The notes beneath the pieces were generated by a model that saw only the letters and a list, made by a program, of their open reading frames with translations, did no database searches and was not told where the DNA came from. DNA of 64,000 nt from Camelus bactrianus (Eukaryota; Chordata; Mammalia; Artiodactyla; Camelidae): NCBI RefSeq assembly GCF_048773025.1, contig NC_133541.1, forward strand, positions 108,105,912-108,169,911. The letters run 5' to 3'. Position 1 is the first letter of the stretch. Each line of letters opens with the position of its first letter. The position numbers were made by a program, and so were the translations under genes. Below, piece after piece: positions 1 to 14,564 of this stretch.

Positions 1-34
1 GCCCCTACACAAAAGAGAGAAGACTGGAGTCAAA

Positions 35-89
35 AGAGCTTACATGAAGGCAATTTATTAACAGAAAACCATAATTTGAGAAGTCCTGT
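35..89 (-). terminator. RPS14: RPS14 3' UTR and poly(A) signal
   Basis: Directly after the TGA at 92-90 lies a very short 3' UTR. AATAAA is read on the minus strand at 59-54 and a U/GU-rich downstream element at about 25-5. Cleavage is therefore expected near 35-40. The short UTR is normal for a ribosomal-protein mRNA. Confidence 0.85.
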
Positions 90-3136
<3,047 letters not shown>

Positions 3137-4019
3137 TTAAGGAAAGGAAAAAGAACCCCAGTGTTAAGGACAAGAACCCCTTTTTCCAAGTATTACAAGA
3201 AAACCCCAAGCTTTTCTTCTCTAGGAGAACTTACTCTGGGAAAGGTGCGCGGGACACACCTGAGCATTCGCTCTCCTGCCCCAAGCCTCCCAAAGCCATG
3301 TACACTTCAGCAACCAGGATTCCTAGGTGTCTCTTAGTGGAAGTTAAGCCTCCTCAGCACCTCCCAACCCACCCTGGCAAGACTTCTGAGTGCCCCCCAT
3401 TGCTGCCTTCAGGGGGAATAGGCTCACAGCAGGTACTCAACACTGACGTGCAGCCCCTACCCTAATTTCTGGCTTCCAGAGGCCTTCCTTGAGCGCCCAG
3501 AATTTGCAACGTGCCTGACTTAGCACTCAGATTTAAGAAGCATCCAACAAACGGCAGTTTTCCTTGCATTTCCTTTCTGAATCCACATTACATCCCTGTG
3601 GGACCCATGCGACAGTTATTCCTATTTCCCAGACTCGAGAACAAACTATAGAAATCAGGAGCCCAGCCTGCAACCGCACCGGAAGGAGCTGGCGGAGTAG
3701 AGGTGGGAGCCCACATCAGACTAAGACCCCCGCTCTTTCCCAACCACGCTGTGCTGCCGCTTAAATTCGGCTGTGGTCGTAGCGAGGCCTATGCCTTTGA
3801 GGTTAGACCCGAACTCACCCCAACTTTATATGCCTCCCTGAAGCAAGACCGCCGGCTCCCCAGACAGGGCGCGAACTAGAGTCTCGGTCGGCCGGCCGTG
3901 CTCCTCTCGCCTGGTACCTGACTTGGCTTCCGCAGAAAGACCCCAGCTCCGCGACCACTGCCCCGCTAAGCCCCCGTGCCGCAGGATGCCACTCGATTGT
4001 CCTCGCCCAGACCTCCTAC

Positions 4020-4055
4020 CTGATGGTCTTCTCCAGACTCCACCACCGGAAAGAG
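4020..4055 (-). other. RPS14: RPS14 non-coding exon 1 and transcription start
   Basis: On the minus strand a pyrimidine run, CTCTTTCCGG, begins about 4055. This is the terminal oligopyrimidine (TOP) start typical of ribosomal-protein mRNAs and subject to mTOR/LARP1 translational control (established for the class). The short exon ends CATCAG at 4020, followed by donor GTAGGA. It joins exon 2 at 3135, which adds AA before the start ATG at 3133-3131. Exact TSS placement within 4053-4059 is inference. Confidence 0.88.
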
Positions 4056-4385
4056 AGAGTGGAAGAGGGAGGGGTCACGGGTCACGTCCTGCCCCCGGAA
4101 GTGTACGTGTGAGGTCACGGGGTGAGGCCGGCTCCCGGAAGACACCGCCTTTAGTGTTTGGAAGGAGATTAGATACCCTGGAGAAGACGATTTACTTAAA
4201 GGAGCGCCTAAGGGGCTTGGTGTTGCGGCCAGCGGGTCTGCCTCTAAGAAGGCACTAAGGAGCCACAGCCAGTGGCAAGCCTGTGTTCTAAGATGGCGGC
4301 GGCCGCGGCTAGAAGAACTTCCGCCCCCCTGACCCTGGGCCTGCTCAGCCTGGAAGCGACAGCGCATCTCGTGGCGCGGAGGTGA
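4056..4385 (-). promoter_or_regulatory. RPS14: RPS14 promoter
   Basis: CpG-containing sequence directly upstream of the TOP start. CCGGAAGT at 4095-4102 is a consensus ETS/GABP site, and a second CCGGAAG lies about 4135. AAGATGGCGGC at 4290-4300 is a textbook YY1 site. TATA is absent. ETS and YY1 sites are recurrent in mammalian ribosomal-protein promoters (established); their use here is inference. The whole TSS-proximal CpG region is small, about 0.4 kb. Confidence 0.7.
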
Positions 4386-4729
4386 ACAACAACAACAAAA
4401 CTGCGGTGCTGTAGACTTTCACCTATTGTGTATTCGGCAAAATAAGAATAAGTTATTTAATACTTAGCATTATATGCTAGCCTGGACTAAGCGATTTATA
4501 TGCATTGCCTCATTTAACCCTCACCAAATTATCATATAGATGCTGTTTTGACTTTTTAAAGAAAGGGATTTTTAACTGAGATTGCACATCTGTGCACAAT
4601 TTGCAATTCTGACTTCAAAGCCTATGTTTAATAGCTAATCCCGTATATCCCTCTAATAACAATATTTAAGGACCTTGACGGACTGGAAGACTGTATAGAT
4701 AGAGAAGAGCCAAGAAATAGACTATGTAT

Positions 4730-4738
<9 letters not shown>

Positions 4739-4760
<22 letters not shown>
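4739..4760. repeat. (GT)11 microsatellite
   Basis: Eleven GT units, followed by an AT/AC-rich tract to about 4800. Between RPS14 and the L1 remnant (4,386-5,040) I see only this and a weak antisense MIR near 4,450-4,540. Confidence 0.95.
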
Positions 4761-5039
4761 ATGTGCATATATACATATACACCTATACATATAAAGCCCA
4801 CATAATGAACTATATAGTTACATACATATATAATTTTTTAATAAAATGAGCAATTATGCAAAATAGCCTATAACCCTTTGTGCACTGTGATTGATGCCAC
4901 TGAACAACTGCAGCTCAATTTAGGCAGGATTTTTTTTTAATGTAGTGCTCCCTTTCCCCTTTACAAAAAGTAATTACTTACAGAAAACCCATAAAAGAGA
5001 AACAGGCAGAAAGGAGAACAAAAAATAAAAAAGAAATGA

Positions 5040-5769
5040 CAGTCTTACTCACCACTATTAACTCCTTGGTGTATGTTCTTTCCAAACATCATATACATTT
5101 AGAAGAGCCACTTACTTTTTTTTTAAATTTATTTAAAGAAAAAAACCTTACAATATTTTTCCTTGATGGTTTAAAAAAATCCATGCTTATTATGAACAAT
5201 CCTCACAATACGGAAGGGTATGTAGCAAAAAGTAAAAATCATCTCTAAATTCTTTCTTCTGTAGATACCACTATTATCAAATTGGAGCATTATTCCAGAA
5301 ATGACTTTCTATACTTATATCTGTACCTATATTTTTAGTATATAATATTCAATCTTATGTAAATGAAATTGTATTCTATATGCTATTTGGTAACTTTATT
5401 TTTCCACTCAATGTTGTGGACATCCTCCCGTAACAACTAATAGAACTCTACAACATTTTAAAACAGATATCTAAAATTTCATTTATTATTTTGAATATTA
5501 AAGCATTCACACAAATAAAAAATTAGTTATCAAAAAGTAGGTAAAAACAAAACACCCTACTCCTCTCACCTCTGTCCCCAGCAACGCAATCCTCTTCCTT
5601 GCAAGCAACTTGGAATGCCTATATTGCACTATTTTTTTGTTACTACATGATATTTCTCTGTATATTGGTATCATTGTTTATTTAACCAGTTCTCTGTTGT
5701 TGAACATGTAGGGTATTTCTGGAATTTTCAAATATAAAGAGGACACTTTTCAAATTATCAAGAGCATAC
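5040..5769 (-). mobile_element. Ancient L1 (L1M/HAL1-like) 3' ends, left part
   Basis: AT-rich antisense L1 3'-UTR text. It includes TTTTTCCACTCAATGTTGTG, TTTATTTAACCAGTTCTCTG and TTGTTGAACATGTAGGGTAT, the decayed forms of the L1M/HAL1 3' consensus. At least two overlapping old copies seem to be present. The last is interrupted at 5769 by the PHETA1 retrocopy and resumes at 8803. Confidence 0.65.
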
Positions 5770-5798
5770 TTTTTTTTTTACTTGATAAACTTTTTATT
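5770..5798 (-). other. Poly(A) signal and tail of the PHETA1 retrocopy
   Basis: Read on the minus strand: AATAAA at 5798-5793, 13 nt of spacer, then ten A residues, then the old L1 flank. This is the normal geometry of a polyadenylated mRNA end and shows the pseudogene arose by L1-mediated reverse transcription. Confidence 0.8.
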
Positions 5799-8439
5799 TT
5801 AGCGTTTATATCCCTCTCCCAGGCTGCCTATTCTCTCTCCCCTGCCCAACTCCAGAGGCAGCCTGACCCCATGTTGTGCTTTGGCTGGGGAAGTGGGGTA
5901 GAATTGTACCTTTAGGGCTTTTAAACCTACATCAGAACTGGGGCCAACACTTCACACCACCAGCTGGGTCTGGCCAGGATATGGCACTGGGCACTAACCC
6001 TAACACCCCTGAGACCCAGAGCCTATGGACAAGAGCTGCCATCCTCACCCCCCACCACTCAGGACTTGGTGAAGAGAGGGATGGGAAGCGTACCAAGACC
6101 CCCAGAGGCACCTGCAGGAGAGCAGGGCTTGCCAGGGAGAAGGCAAAGAGCCAGGTGAGATTCTTGAAGTGACTTTGTCTCCATCCAAGGCTCTATGTCC
6201 TCTCATTGTGGGTAGTGCCAACTATCCCCCTCCCCCACTGGCCAAGCCTGGAACCAGGGCACCCTATCCATTCCCACTAGCCAACAAGAAACAAAAGCAG
6301 TGAAAACACCAAGACTTACTGCTAGGGAAAAAAAAAACCCTAAGTATTAAAATTAAATTAAAACTGAAGCCCCAGTCAACTGAGCCAGTAGTGAGCTGAT
6401 GATTGCAGACACACAGACAGCCCCCCATTTTTTCCCAAGTCTGGGGGTCTCCAAAGACAGCAGGAAGGGGCCAAGGGCCCAGTCTGTTACCAAGAGGAAA
6501 CCTCTGGGGAAATAAAGATTGGGGTGGAGGTGTCCTCAGGGGGTCCCCATTTAGGGGCGCTGAGGACTGTAAACATGACCAACTTGAGGGCCAGGAGTGC
6601 CCCAGCCTCCTGAGATTCTCCCTGGATGAAGAATGGCCACTGCGGTGAGTGAAAACAGTGAAGTAGCAGTTGTCTAGAAGCAAAGTGAGACCTGGTCTCC
6701 CTGTGGGAACATTGTGGGTAAGAGAAGGACTGAGTTTGTGAGCTCAGAGAAGGGCTGCGATAGGAAGAAAGAGGGTTCTGGAAACCAAACATGGCTTCGC
6801 AGCTGCTTTTTTGCCCTTATCAGATTGGCACCTGGGCCCTTTCTGGGCTGAGTCAGCTATGGCCTCTCCTCCCTGGGGGAACCTGCTGGAAAGTCAGCTC
6901 AGGCCACAGCTGCCCAGCCCAGGGCTGGACAAGGTCAAGTGAGCTCCTGAGAGGCCCTGCCCCAGGCCAGGGGTCGAAAAGCTGGCTCCAGGAGAAGACA
7001 GAAGGATGTGTGGTTAAGGAGTGTTGGGAGAGCGTGAGAGCTGCCAAGAGAACACAGAAGTGGCCCAAGGCCAGAGGGCCACCACTGTCCCAGGAGCACA
7101 CCTCAAGGCCTGGCTGAGGCCCCGGGGTAAAGTCCTGCGTCAGCCCCACTCCAGAAGCCCTGGGGACCAGGCGATCTCACCGTACTGGTCACGCATGAAG
7201 ACCCACGCCTGTGCCACCTCCTGCACCTGCAGCCTCTGGAGGCAGGCAGGGGCCCAAGCAAGACAGCTCCCCTGGAGGGCCAAGCATAACGAGATCAGGC
7301 CCAGCTGTGTTGTGGCAGAGCCCAGACTCCTCTGTCCACATGAGGACCAGTCTTGAGTCGCCCCAGCTGAGGTCTATTGCCAGTAACAGGCTTATGCTGG
7401 TCGATAGGGACCAAGCGACTAAGGCATGCCCAGGGCTGGGTTTGTGGCTACGCTTCCCTGGAAACCAGCCCTCTGGCTGCTTAAGGCTCATCCAGAGCCT
7501 GGATTCTCTTGAGAATCAGGCACGATGGCCCCCTCAAGCCTGGGGTTTCTCCGAGTTACAGAGGTCCTAAAAGAGCTTGAGTCCCTGAAAGCAGGCCCAG
7601 CAGGGGCCTCAGGGCTGACCCTAAGCAAGATTTCCCTCATGACCAGGTCCCCTAATGTTCCAGGGGTGCGCTTGTCAGCAGGGTCTGGGGCTGAGGTGAC
7701 GCGAGATCCAGGACCCCTGGTGACTTCAGGTCTGGCCTTGACCGATTTCCCTCAGGAGGGGCCTGCCTCCTGAGCGACTGGCTCCACAGCGCCCTGACCT
7801 CCTGTCCGTACCACTCGTGCCGCTGGGCGAAGTTCTGAAGCCCGTTGGGTGCAGAGGCACGGCGGCGGGGCGGCCGCGGCCCGGGCCAGGGCCGGGGGGT
7901 GGCGCCCGCGGGGGCGGCGTGGCGGGGCCGAGCGCCGCGCGCACAGCCGCCAGCTGCTGCTCCAGGTCGCGCACCGCGGGCCGCAGTCCAGGCCGTCGAA
8001 GCTGGCCCGCGACAGCGCCTTCAGCCCAGCCCTCCATGGCTGCCTGGCTCTCGGCTGCCGGCACGTAGGTGCGGGCCCGGGCCCCGGCGAAGCGCACGGC
8101 GAAGGCGAACTCCTCGGCCGCCCCCACCGTGTGCACGGCGCAGCCCTCCAGGATGGTGACGCCCACGGGCTAGCGGCCAGCCGCGTCCTCCAGGCAGGAG
8201 AGCATGTCACCGCAGCACGGACCAGCAGCGACGGTAGGCCGCGAGCCCGCCGCGCGTCTTGCCCGGGAGGCCCGCGTGGTCGGCTGGGCCGTCGCGGGCG
8301 GGCGGCGTGGAAGGCCGGGCTGCGCTCCTTCAGCTTCCTGGCTGAAGGACGCCGCTCTGGGGCCTGCGGGGGCCGGGGACCTCTCAGGCCGCTGCTCACC
8401 TCCCCGCCCTCTGCCCAGCTCCGCTTTTGGCTGCTCTTC

Positions 8440-8612
8440 TCTGGGTTCGAGTGTCAGCTCTGTAGTGTCCAGGCTGTGTGACCCCGAGCAAGCTTTAAGC
8501 GTCTCTGGGCCCCTGTTTCCACAGCTGGGTCATTTTTGCCTGCTCTAGCAGGGCAAGGGTTCTCTGTCTGAATTCCAGTGCCTAGCATGTAGTTGGTGCT
8601 CAAATACCTAGA
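8440..8612 (+). mobile_element. MIR SINE
   Basis: Plus-oriented MIR with TGGGTTCGAGTGTCAGCTCT, GGCTGTGTGACCCCGAGCAA and the tail GTGCCTAGCATGTAGTTGGT. It lies inside the apparent 5' part of the PHETA1 retrocopy. Because MIRs are older than the retrocopy, it was probably carried in the parent mRNA's 5' UTR. Confidence 0.7.
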
Positions 8613-8802
8613 GGCGCGGCCTAGGGTGACGGGCGGCCGCAGGACAGGAGGTGCCCAGCCGGTGGGGGGCAGTCGGGGACCAGATCAGTGGCAGTGGCGG
8701 CAATGGGGCTTTGTCTCTGGACGACCAAGCCAGTGCAATGGCAGGAGAGGGCAGATTCCTTGGAAGGTGGCGGCGGCAGTCGGACCTATCAAATACACAC
8801 TT

Positions 8803-9056
8803 ATACTGTTCTTTCCTCCAGGGTTAATTGCCAGATATCAAAAGGAATATGTATTTTAAGTTTTGATATTTGTTGCTAAACTGCCTCCCAGGAAGGTGGT
8901 AATTTCTACTTCTGCTGAACTGAGTAAATAAATATATTTCCTTGCTGTATTGTATTTTTCCCATAATTAGTAAGGTCAGACGACTCTTTATGGATTTTTT
9001 TTTTTGAGCATTTGCATCTCTTCTGAGAATGGTCTGTTTATATTCTTTGAAAGAGG
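8803..9056 (-). mobile_element. Ancient L1 3' end, right part
   Basis: Continues the element broken at 5769: ATTTTAAGTTTTGATATTTG, GCTAAACTGCCTCCCAGGAA and TTGAGCATTTGCATCTCTTC follow the L1M consensus order. The split explains the left flank and supports insertion of the PHETA1 retrocopy into a pre-existing L1. Confidence 0.65.
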
Positions 9057-9369
9057 AACTTTTTCGTTCCTGAGTAGTGAGTTCCCCAGTAGAGGAGGTA
9101 TGTTAGCAGAGACTGGAGTATTGTGGAGTGATTTCCTGCTTTGGATAAGAGCTGTATTAAACAGACCTCTAAGCCTCAGTGAGGGAGTGCTTGGTGAAGG
9201 GAGCACTGCTTGATCTTATGCCTGAAGGCAGTCCAGACAATCACCTCAGGAGACATTTTCCATAGGGAAGTCCCAGAAACCATCTAGTCTTCATCCCCAA
9301 AACCATACAAGTCACTGCTTTCAAATTCCACTGTGATTTTTTTTAAAATCAACATGTTTATTATTTCGA

Positions 9370-9480
9370 CAAAGAGTTATTAGTTGTGGGTCCTTGGGCA
9401 AAAATTGTAAGCTCTGTGGGCTTTAGTTTTCTATCTGTTAAATGGGATAATAACAATATTTTAAAGAATCGTATATTGAA
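9370..9480 (+). mobile_element. MIR SINE fragment
   Basis: Sense MIR core: GGTCCTTGGGCAAAAATTGT then TATCTGTTAAATGGGATAAT. The rest of 9,057-9,854 holds nothing I recognise. Confidence 0.6.
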
Positions 9481-9854
9481 ACATATCTGTATTGGGCACT
9501 TAGTGCCAAGCTCTTACAATAATGATGTCATTTAAGCTAAGACTTGAAAACAGAGTAGGAATTAGCTATACCAAGGCAGGTATAGTGGTCTGGGCAGGGA
9601 GTACGTACATGCAAAGGTCCTGGCGTGGGAAGGTACTTGGAGAGTTCAAGGAATTAAAAACACATGGCCAATACAGCTGGGGTGTTGCGTGTGAGGGAAG
9701 AGAGAAGGGAGATCAGGCTGGAGAAATGGTGGGAGTTGCTTTCTGCTCTTAACTCCCTGCTGCCTCGTCTGTTTTTCCCATCCCACCCCACCCCACGCAT
9801 TGTCAATACTGTGAACACAGGGAATATGTCTACCATCACCTCTCACAGTTGATT

Positions 9855-12470
9855 CAATCATTCAGTAAGTACTTACTGATCGCCTAGTATGTATCTGGCA
9901 CTTTTCTAGATACTTGGGATACATCAATGACCGAACCAGATAAAGACCCCTAGTATCTTGGAGTTTACCTTCTGGCAAGAAGGGCAGGAACAATACCTAA
10001 GAAAATTTTCTATTATGTTAGAAGGTGATCAGTACTATGAAAGATAAACAAGTCCAGCAAGATAAAGGATATCAAGGGTCTGAAGGAAGGGGTGGGGCAG
10101 GTGCAGAATTAAATAGAGAGGATAAGAGAGCCTTGTTGAGGAGAGATTTGAGCAGGTGTGAAGGAGGAGATTGAGCAAGCCATGCCAATATCTAAGGGAA
10201 GATTATTACTGGCAGTGGGAACAGCATGTGCGAAGGCCCAAAGGTGGAAGCACCATGGCCATATTCTAGGAAGGGCAAGGAGGCCAGTGTGGCTGGAGTG
10301 GAATGAGTGAGGGGAGACTGGTGGGCGACAAGATGTAATGATGAGAACTCATGGGTGCTGGGGGCAGATTATATAGGCTTTTAGGTCAGTGTCAGGACTT
10401 CGGCTTTTACTCCAAGTGGAGCCACTGGAGGATTTTGGGCAGAGGAGTGAAAGACTCTGACTTACGGTTTAATAAGATCACTGTAGATGGTCTGTGGAGA
10501 ATAGTCTCTCAGTGGGGGTGGGCGTGAGAGGTGAAGGTGGAAACAGGGGTCACTGTTAAGAGGCAAAAGATATTGGTAGCTGAGACCAAGGTGGCATTAG
10601 ATGGGGATAGAAAGAAGTGTTCAAAATTTGGTCACATTTTGAAAGTAGATCCAACAGGATTTCCTGGAAGATTAGACATGAGACATGAGAGAAAGGGCTG
10701 TCAAAGATGATCCTAGCATTTCAGGCTGGAGCACCTGGAAGGACAGAGCTGCCGTCTGCGTGGGGATGGGGAGGCTAATGGTGCAACAGATTTTGGGGGA
10801 AAATTAGGTGTTAGTCTCAGGCCTGAGTTTGAGATGTTTCTTCTATATCTAAGTGGAGATGTGACATCTTGGGGGAGATAGGTGAGTCTGGAATTGAGGA
10901 GAGGATCTGGGCTGGAGGCGTCAATTTGGGAGTCTTCAGCACCTAGATGGTATTTAAAATAACGAGGCTGCTTGTGACCACTGAGGGGCTGAGTGTCGCT
11001 GGAGCAGAGATCCGAGGACTGAGCTTCAAAGCATGGGGATAAGGGCAGGAGAGAGCCGAGGAAAAAGAAGCAGGGAACAGTAAGACAGGAGGAAAACCAA
11101 GAGAGGGGGCATCCAGGAAGCCAGGGAGGAAAGGGAATCAAGGAGAAGGGAGCAGGCAGCTGTGTCCACGCGCTGAGAGGTTGCGTAAGGTGAGGGCTGA
11201 GAATGATCACTGATGGAGCAACTTGGAGGCCGCTGGGGACCTTGACAAGGGCAGTTCCATTGTGTGTGTGTGATGGGAGTGGATGGGATGTGCAAAGGCT
11301 TGAATGGGATAGATTTAAGGAAGAAAGAAAGAGAGCTATAGACCTCGTTTGAGTTTTGCTGTGAAAGTGTACAAAAGGGCAAAGAATAAGGACATAGGAT
11401 CAAGTAGTTCTTTTCTTTCTTCTGTTTTAAGCTTGCATCAGAACAGATATTTGTACACCAATGGGAGTGGTCTAGTAGAGAGGGAAAACTTGATAATGGA
11501 GCCGTGACCTTGAGTAGAAAGAGGTGACCACCTCAAGTACACAGATGGAGGGACCAGCTTTAGGGAGGAGCGTGGTTAGTACATTGGTGCAGAAGGCGAG
11601 AAGGAAGACACTGGAGGGTAAGCGCCCGTGGGAGTGGGAGCTTGAGAATGTTCTCAGCAGGGAGGTAGAAGCAAGCAGCTGTGTGGCTGGGGTGAAGGGA
11701 TATTGAGGATTGGAGGCAGGAAAAGGTTTGAAATAGTCACTAAAGTCTAGGGGAATAGAGGGTGATTCCTGGGCATCATCCCCTCGAGGTTTTCTCCAGC
11801 CATGTTCAGCTGCATGGATGCAGGAATGGAGTAGGTGGAGCGTTGGATTTAACCAGGGTTATGGATTTGCCCAGAGAAGACAACTTGAGAGGGGTGCAGG
11901 GGATTTGAGGGTGAAAGCATAGGAATGATTATCACCACTGAGCATGGCAGTGAAGCTGGGATAAGCGGGGTAGTGAAAGCGTCAAGCGGGTGACGGTCAG
12001 CATAAAGGTGGCGAAGCAACGGGTTCGAGGTCCCAGTGGAGCAAGGCATGGTTGAAGTCAAGGTGTATGCTGATACTTTGAGCTGGTGGTCAGGGATTTG
12101 GGGGTGTTAGACTAAGAGTGGTGTGGGGAGGCGTTTCAGACCATGGGAGTGACTAGCTGAGATGACCTGGGGGACAAGATCATTACGAACAGGTCAGGGG
12201 ACCAGAGGCCAGGGTGACGGCAGCATTGTCTATGTGAATATTGAAATAACCAAGAACTGCAATTGAGAGTGACATTGAGTCCAGGGTCAAGCCCTCAAAG
12301 ATGAGAGGGTGTGACCTGGGGGCTGGTAGAAGTCTGCACCAAGGTGGGGTCATGGGTGCTGCAGTGTGGAGACAAAATTCAAAATGAGCATCCTTTAGCA
12401 GGGAGGGAATGAAATTGGCCTGAGACAAATGAGCAGGGAGGACAACATGCCTGGGATTTCTCCCTCTCCC
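9855..12470 (-). mobile_element. Long decayed L2 LINE with readable EN and RT remnants
   Basis: Antisense L2. The 3' end is at 9,855 (CATTCAGTAAGTACTTACTG), and the 3' UTR and ORF2 C-terminus run through about 10,750. Translated on the minus strand near 10,990-10,900 is KYHLGAEDSQIDASSPDP, the decayed form of the L2 reverse-transcriptase block YHLYADDTQ. Near 12,290-12,190 is SIAVLGYFNIHIDNA, the decayed endonuclease block VILGDFNVHID. It therefore spans about 2.6 kb, much of L2 ORF2. It has many stops and both catalytic motifs are lost. The annotation between these anchors is by order and style of sequence. Confidence 0.75.
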
Positions 12471-12834
12471 TCCCTCTTTTATTCTCATGTCCAGGGGCTG
12501 TGGAAGAGGAAGGAGAAGACCCTGGGATGCCTGCAGGGGAATGCAGTCTCCTCAGGCGAGAGCAGGTTTCCCCAGACAAGAGGGGCGCATTGAGAGAAAA
12601 GACTGGGATAGAGGAGATTCCGCTCCAGGTGTTCTGGAATTCCCGAGGGCAGCAGCGGAAGTCCTTGAGGTGTTGAGCAGGAGTCTGACAGAGGACTGAG
12701 GAGGGGCTGCCAGGACCCACAGAGACCAGAGTGCTGGAGAAGGGAGGCCCTGGGTGTGGGGTGGCAGGGGAGAGGCAGCGTGACATCAGTGACAACACTG
12801 TCGTTGCTCTGTGAATAATGGTAGCAACACAGCC

Positions 12835-13030
12835 CTTACTTTGAATGCTTACCCGACATGCCAGACCCTGTCCCAAGCGAGTTACATGTATCATCTCACT
12901 GAATCCTCCCCGTAACCCTAGGAGGCAGAAATTTTTATCCCCTATATTTTACAACTAAGGAAACAAGTAGTCAACAGCCATCAGGGATGGTGCCACGATC
13001 TGAGCCCAGACAGTGACTCCAGAGTCCCAA
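12835..13030 (-). mobile_element. MIR SINE
   Basis: Antisense MIR: ATCATCTCACTGAATCCTCC, ATTTTACAACTAAGGAAACA, and a diverged end CTGAGCCCAGACAGTGACTC. Confidence 0.65.
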
Positions 13031-14564
13031 TACTTTTAATCTCGAATCCAGGCATTTTCTAAATATCTGTTGAATGGATGAAAGAAAAACAGGGAATTGG
13101 CCTTGAGAACCCCAACCCTTCTCCTGGACCCTCAAGCCCAGCCTGGAAGGCCCTGTACTTCCCATTCTTAGCAACAATTCATACTTCAATTTTCCCATGG
13201 GCTTTATGCCCTCCTCCCTTTGGAGGGAAGTTTTACAAAAGAGAACAAGGGGAGGGTGGGGAGAAGAAGTTGTGGTCCAGAGAGGGTGAGTCAGTTCACC
13301 AGAGAAACACAACCAGGAAACTGCAGCCTAGTGGGTGCTGGGGCTTGGAGATGGGGCCCAGCCAAAAGTCTCACCCTGCATCCTTTCTGGAAACCCTCAG
13401 TTTCGTCCTCCACAGGCTGGGACCTACCTGCTTCTGATTTGTTACAGAATCACCTGCAGTCTGACCGTATGGCCCCTGGACCCTCTCAGCACTTAGCATG
13501 CATTACAGGGACTGCTGTCAATGTTTTTGTCTAATGGGGAGTAGGAGCCAGAAATATGGAGTGTGTGAAGCGGGCTTAGCAACAGGGGGTTAAGGAGCCT
13601 GTGGGGCAACGGAGGGCAGCTCTAGCTTGGTCAGGGTCCTCTGGGCAGGTGCCATTTAGTTAGAGATGCAGAGTGGGAGTAGGGGTCAGTCAGGTCGGGG
13701 GAAGAGGGTGGGGAGGATTCTCAGGCAGAGATAACAGCTTGTGGGAAGGTCTTGAGCCAAAGGAAAACTTAGATTACTCAGGATCTCTTGTGGGGATCTT
13801 CTGTGTGACTGGAGGGGAGGGAAGGGAGGGAGGGCAGCTCAAAGACTGGGGGTGGGCCCCTGGGGGCTCAGGGTTAGGACTTTATGCCTTTGGGGAGAGG
13901 CTGAGGGCCTTGATGGGCAGCCCTTCTGTTTGCTCCCAGGCCCAGCTGTGCGGAGTGGGGACAGTCCGAGTGAGGACGGTCAGGGCAGGGCCCCAGGGAG
14001 CTGCCTCACCCACCCTGAGAGGAAAGGAGGGCTGGAATGCCGGATCTCACCCGAGTGTCCGCTAGATGGCGTCTGATCTCCACGCTCCGCAGGAAAGGCC
14101 AGGCCTTGGCTGGGGCTGGTACACTGGGGTGCTGAGGGCCGCAGAGTTAGTAAGAGGCTCTGTAGTTTCTGAGCCCAGAAGTGGGTTGAGGAGTGTAAGT
14201 GTGAAGGTGTGTGTGTGTAAATCTGCACTTCAGTCAGGCCATCGACCTTGGACGTGGTTGAGAAGTGGCCTTGGTGTACATTCTCCCTTACTATCTCATC
14301 ACACCCCCAGGAGCCCAGATTACTATCCTCATTTTCCAGACTGGGAAACTGGGGCGGGAGAAGGTTAGGGACATCCCCAAGGTCATTCTGCTGATTCAGA
14401 GTGGAGTAAGTGGACAGAGATCGCCACCAAGCCTTCTAGAGCAGATTCGGGCCCCTGAGCACTTTGCCACATGGCAGCATCTGCTTGTGAAGGACTGACC
14501 TGCTCTGAGTCACCCCGGAGGGAAGAATAGCACCCAATGGGTTGGTGGTACCAGGATACAGGTC
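13031..14564. other. Intergenic, no gene recognised
   Basis: Short random ORFs only. An antisense MIR fragment sits at about 14,290-14,420 (CCTCATTTTCCAGACTGGGAAACTG region). No splice-site pattern or conserved peptide was seen. Confidence 0.6.

Larger units (their letters stand above)
5770..8786 (-). pseudogene. PHETA1 (FAM109A) processed pseudogene
   Basis: PHETA1 (Ses1) is an endosomal PH-domain adaptor that binds OCRL and INPP5B. The minus-strand coding remnant lies at about 8339-7765. It begins KLKERSPAFHA (parent KLNERSLAFYA). PH-domain text follows: [67 protein letters not shown]. The C-terminal [14 protein letters not shown] matches HECYGQEIRALRGQ. Breaks: start ATG is AGG at 8339-8337; +4, -2, +1 and +5 indels; an in-frame TAG at 8172-8170; a shortened proline-rich linker. 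There are no introns in the CDS. A roughly 1.9-kb 3' UTR ends in AATAAA (5798-5793) and a T10 tract (5779-5770). TATCAAGAGCATACTT (5756-5771) and TATCAAATACACACTT (8787-8802) form a diverged target duplication (12/16). The paralogue PHETA2 fits less well. Confidence 0.85.

Noticed and set aside
4290-4310. ATGGCGGCGGCC resembling a start codon of an Ala-rich protein upstream of RPS14
   Set aside because: The frame closes quickly without a known product, and AAGATGGCGGC is a consensus YY1 site in a ribosomal-protein promoter.
7849-8481. Plus-strand open frame of about 210 codons
   Set aside because: It is the complement of the GC-rich PHETA1 retrocopy, with no recognisable protein similarity. 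The true signal is on the minus strand.
10713-11403. Minus-strand open frames (165 and 125 codons) as a possible gene
   Set aside because: They contain the decayed L2 reverse-transcriptase block and belong to the L2 at 9,855-12,470.
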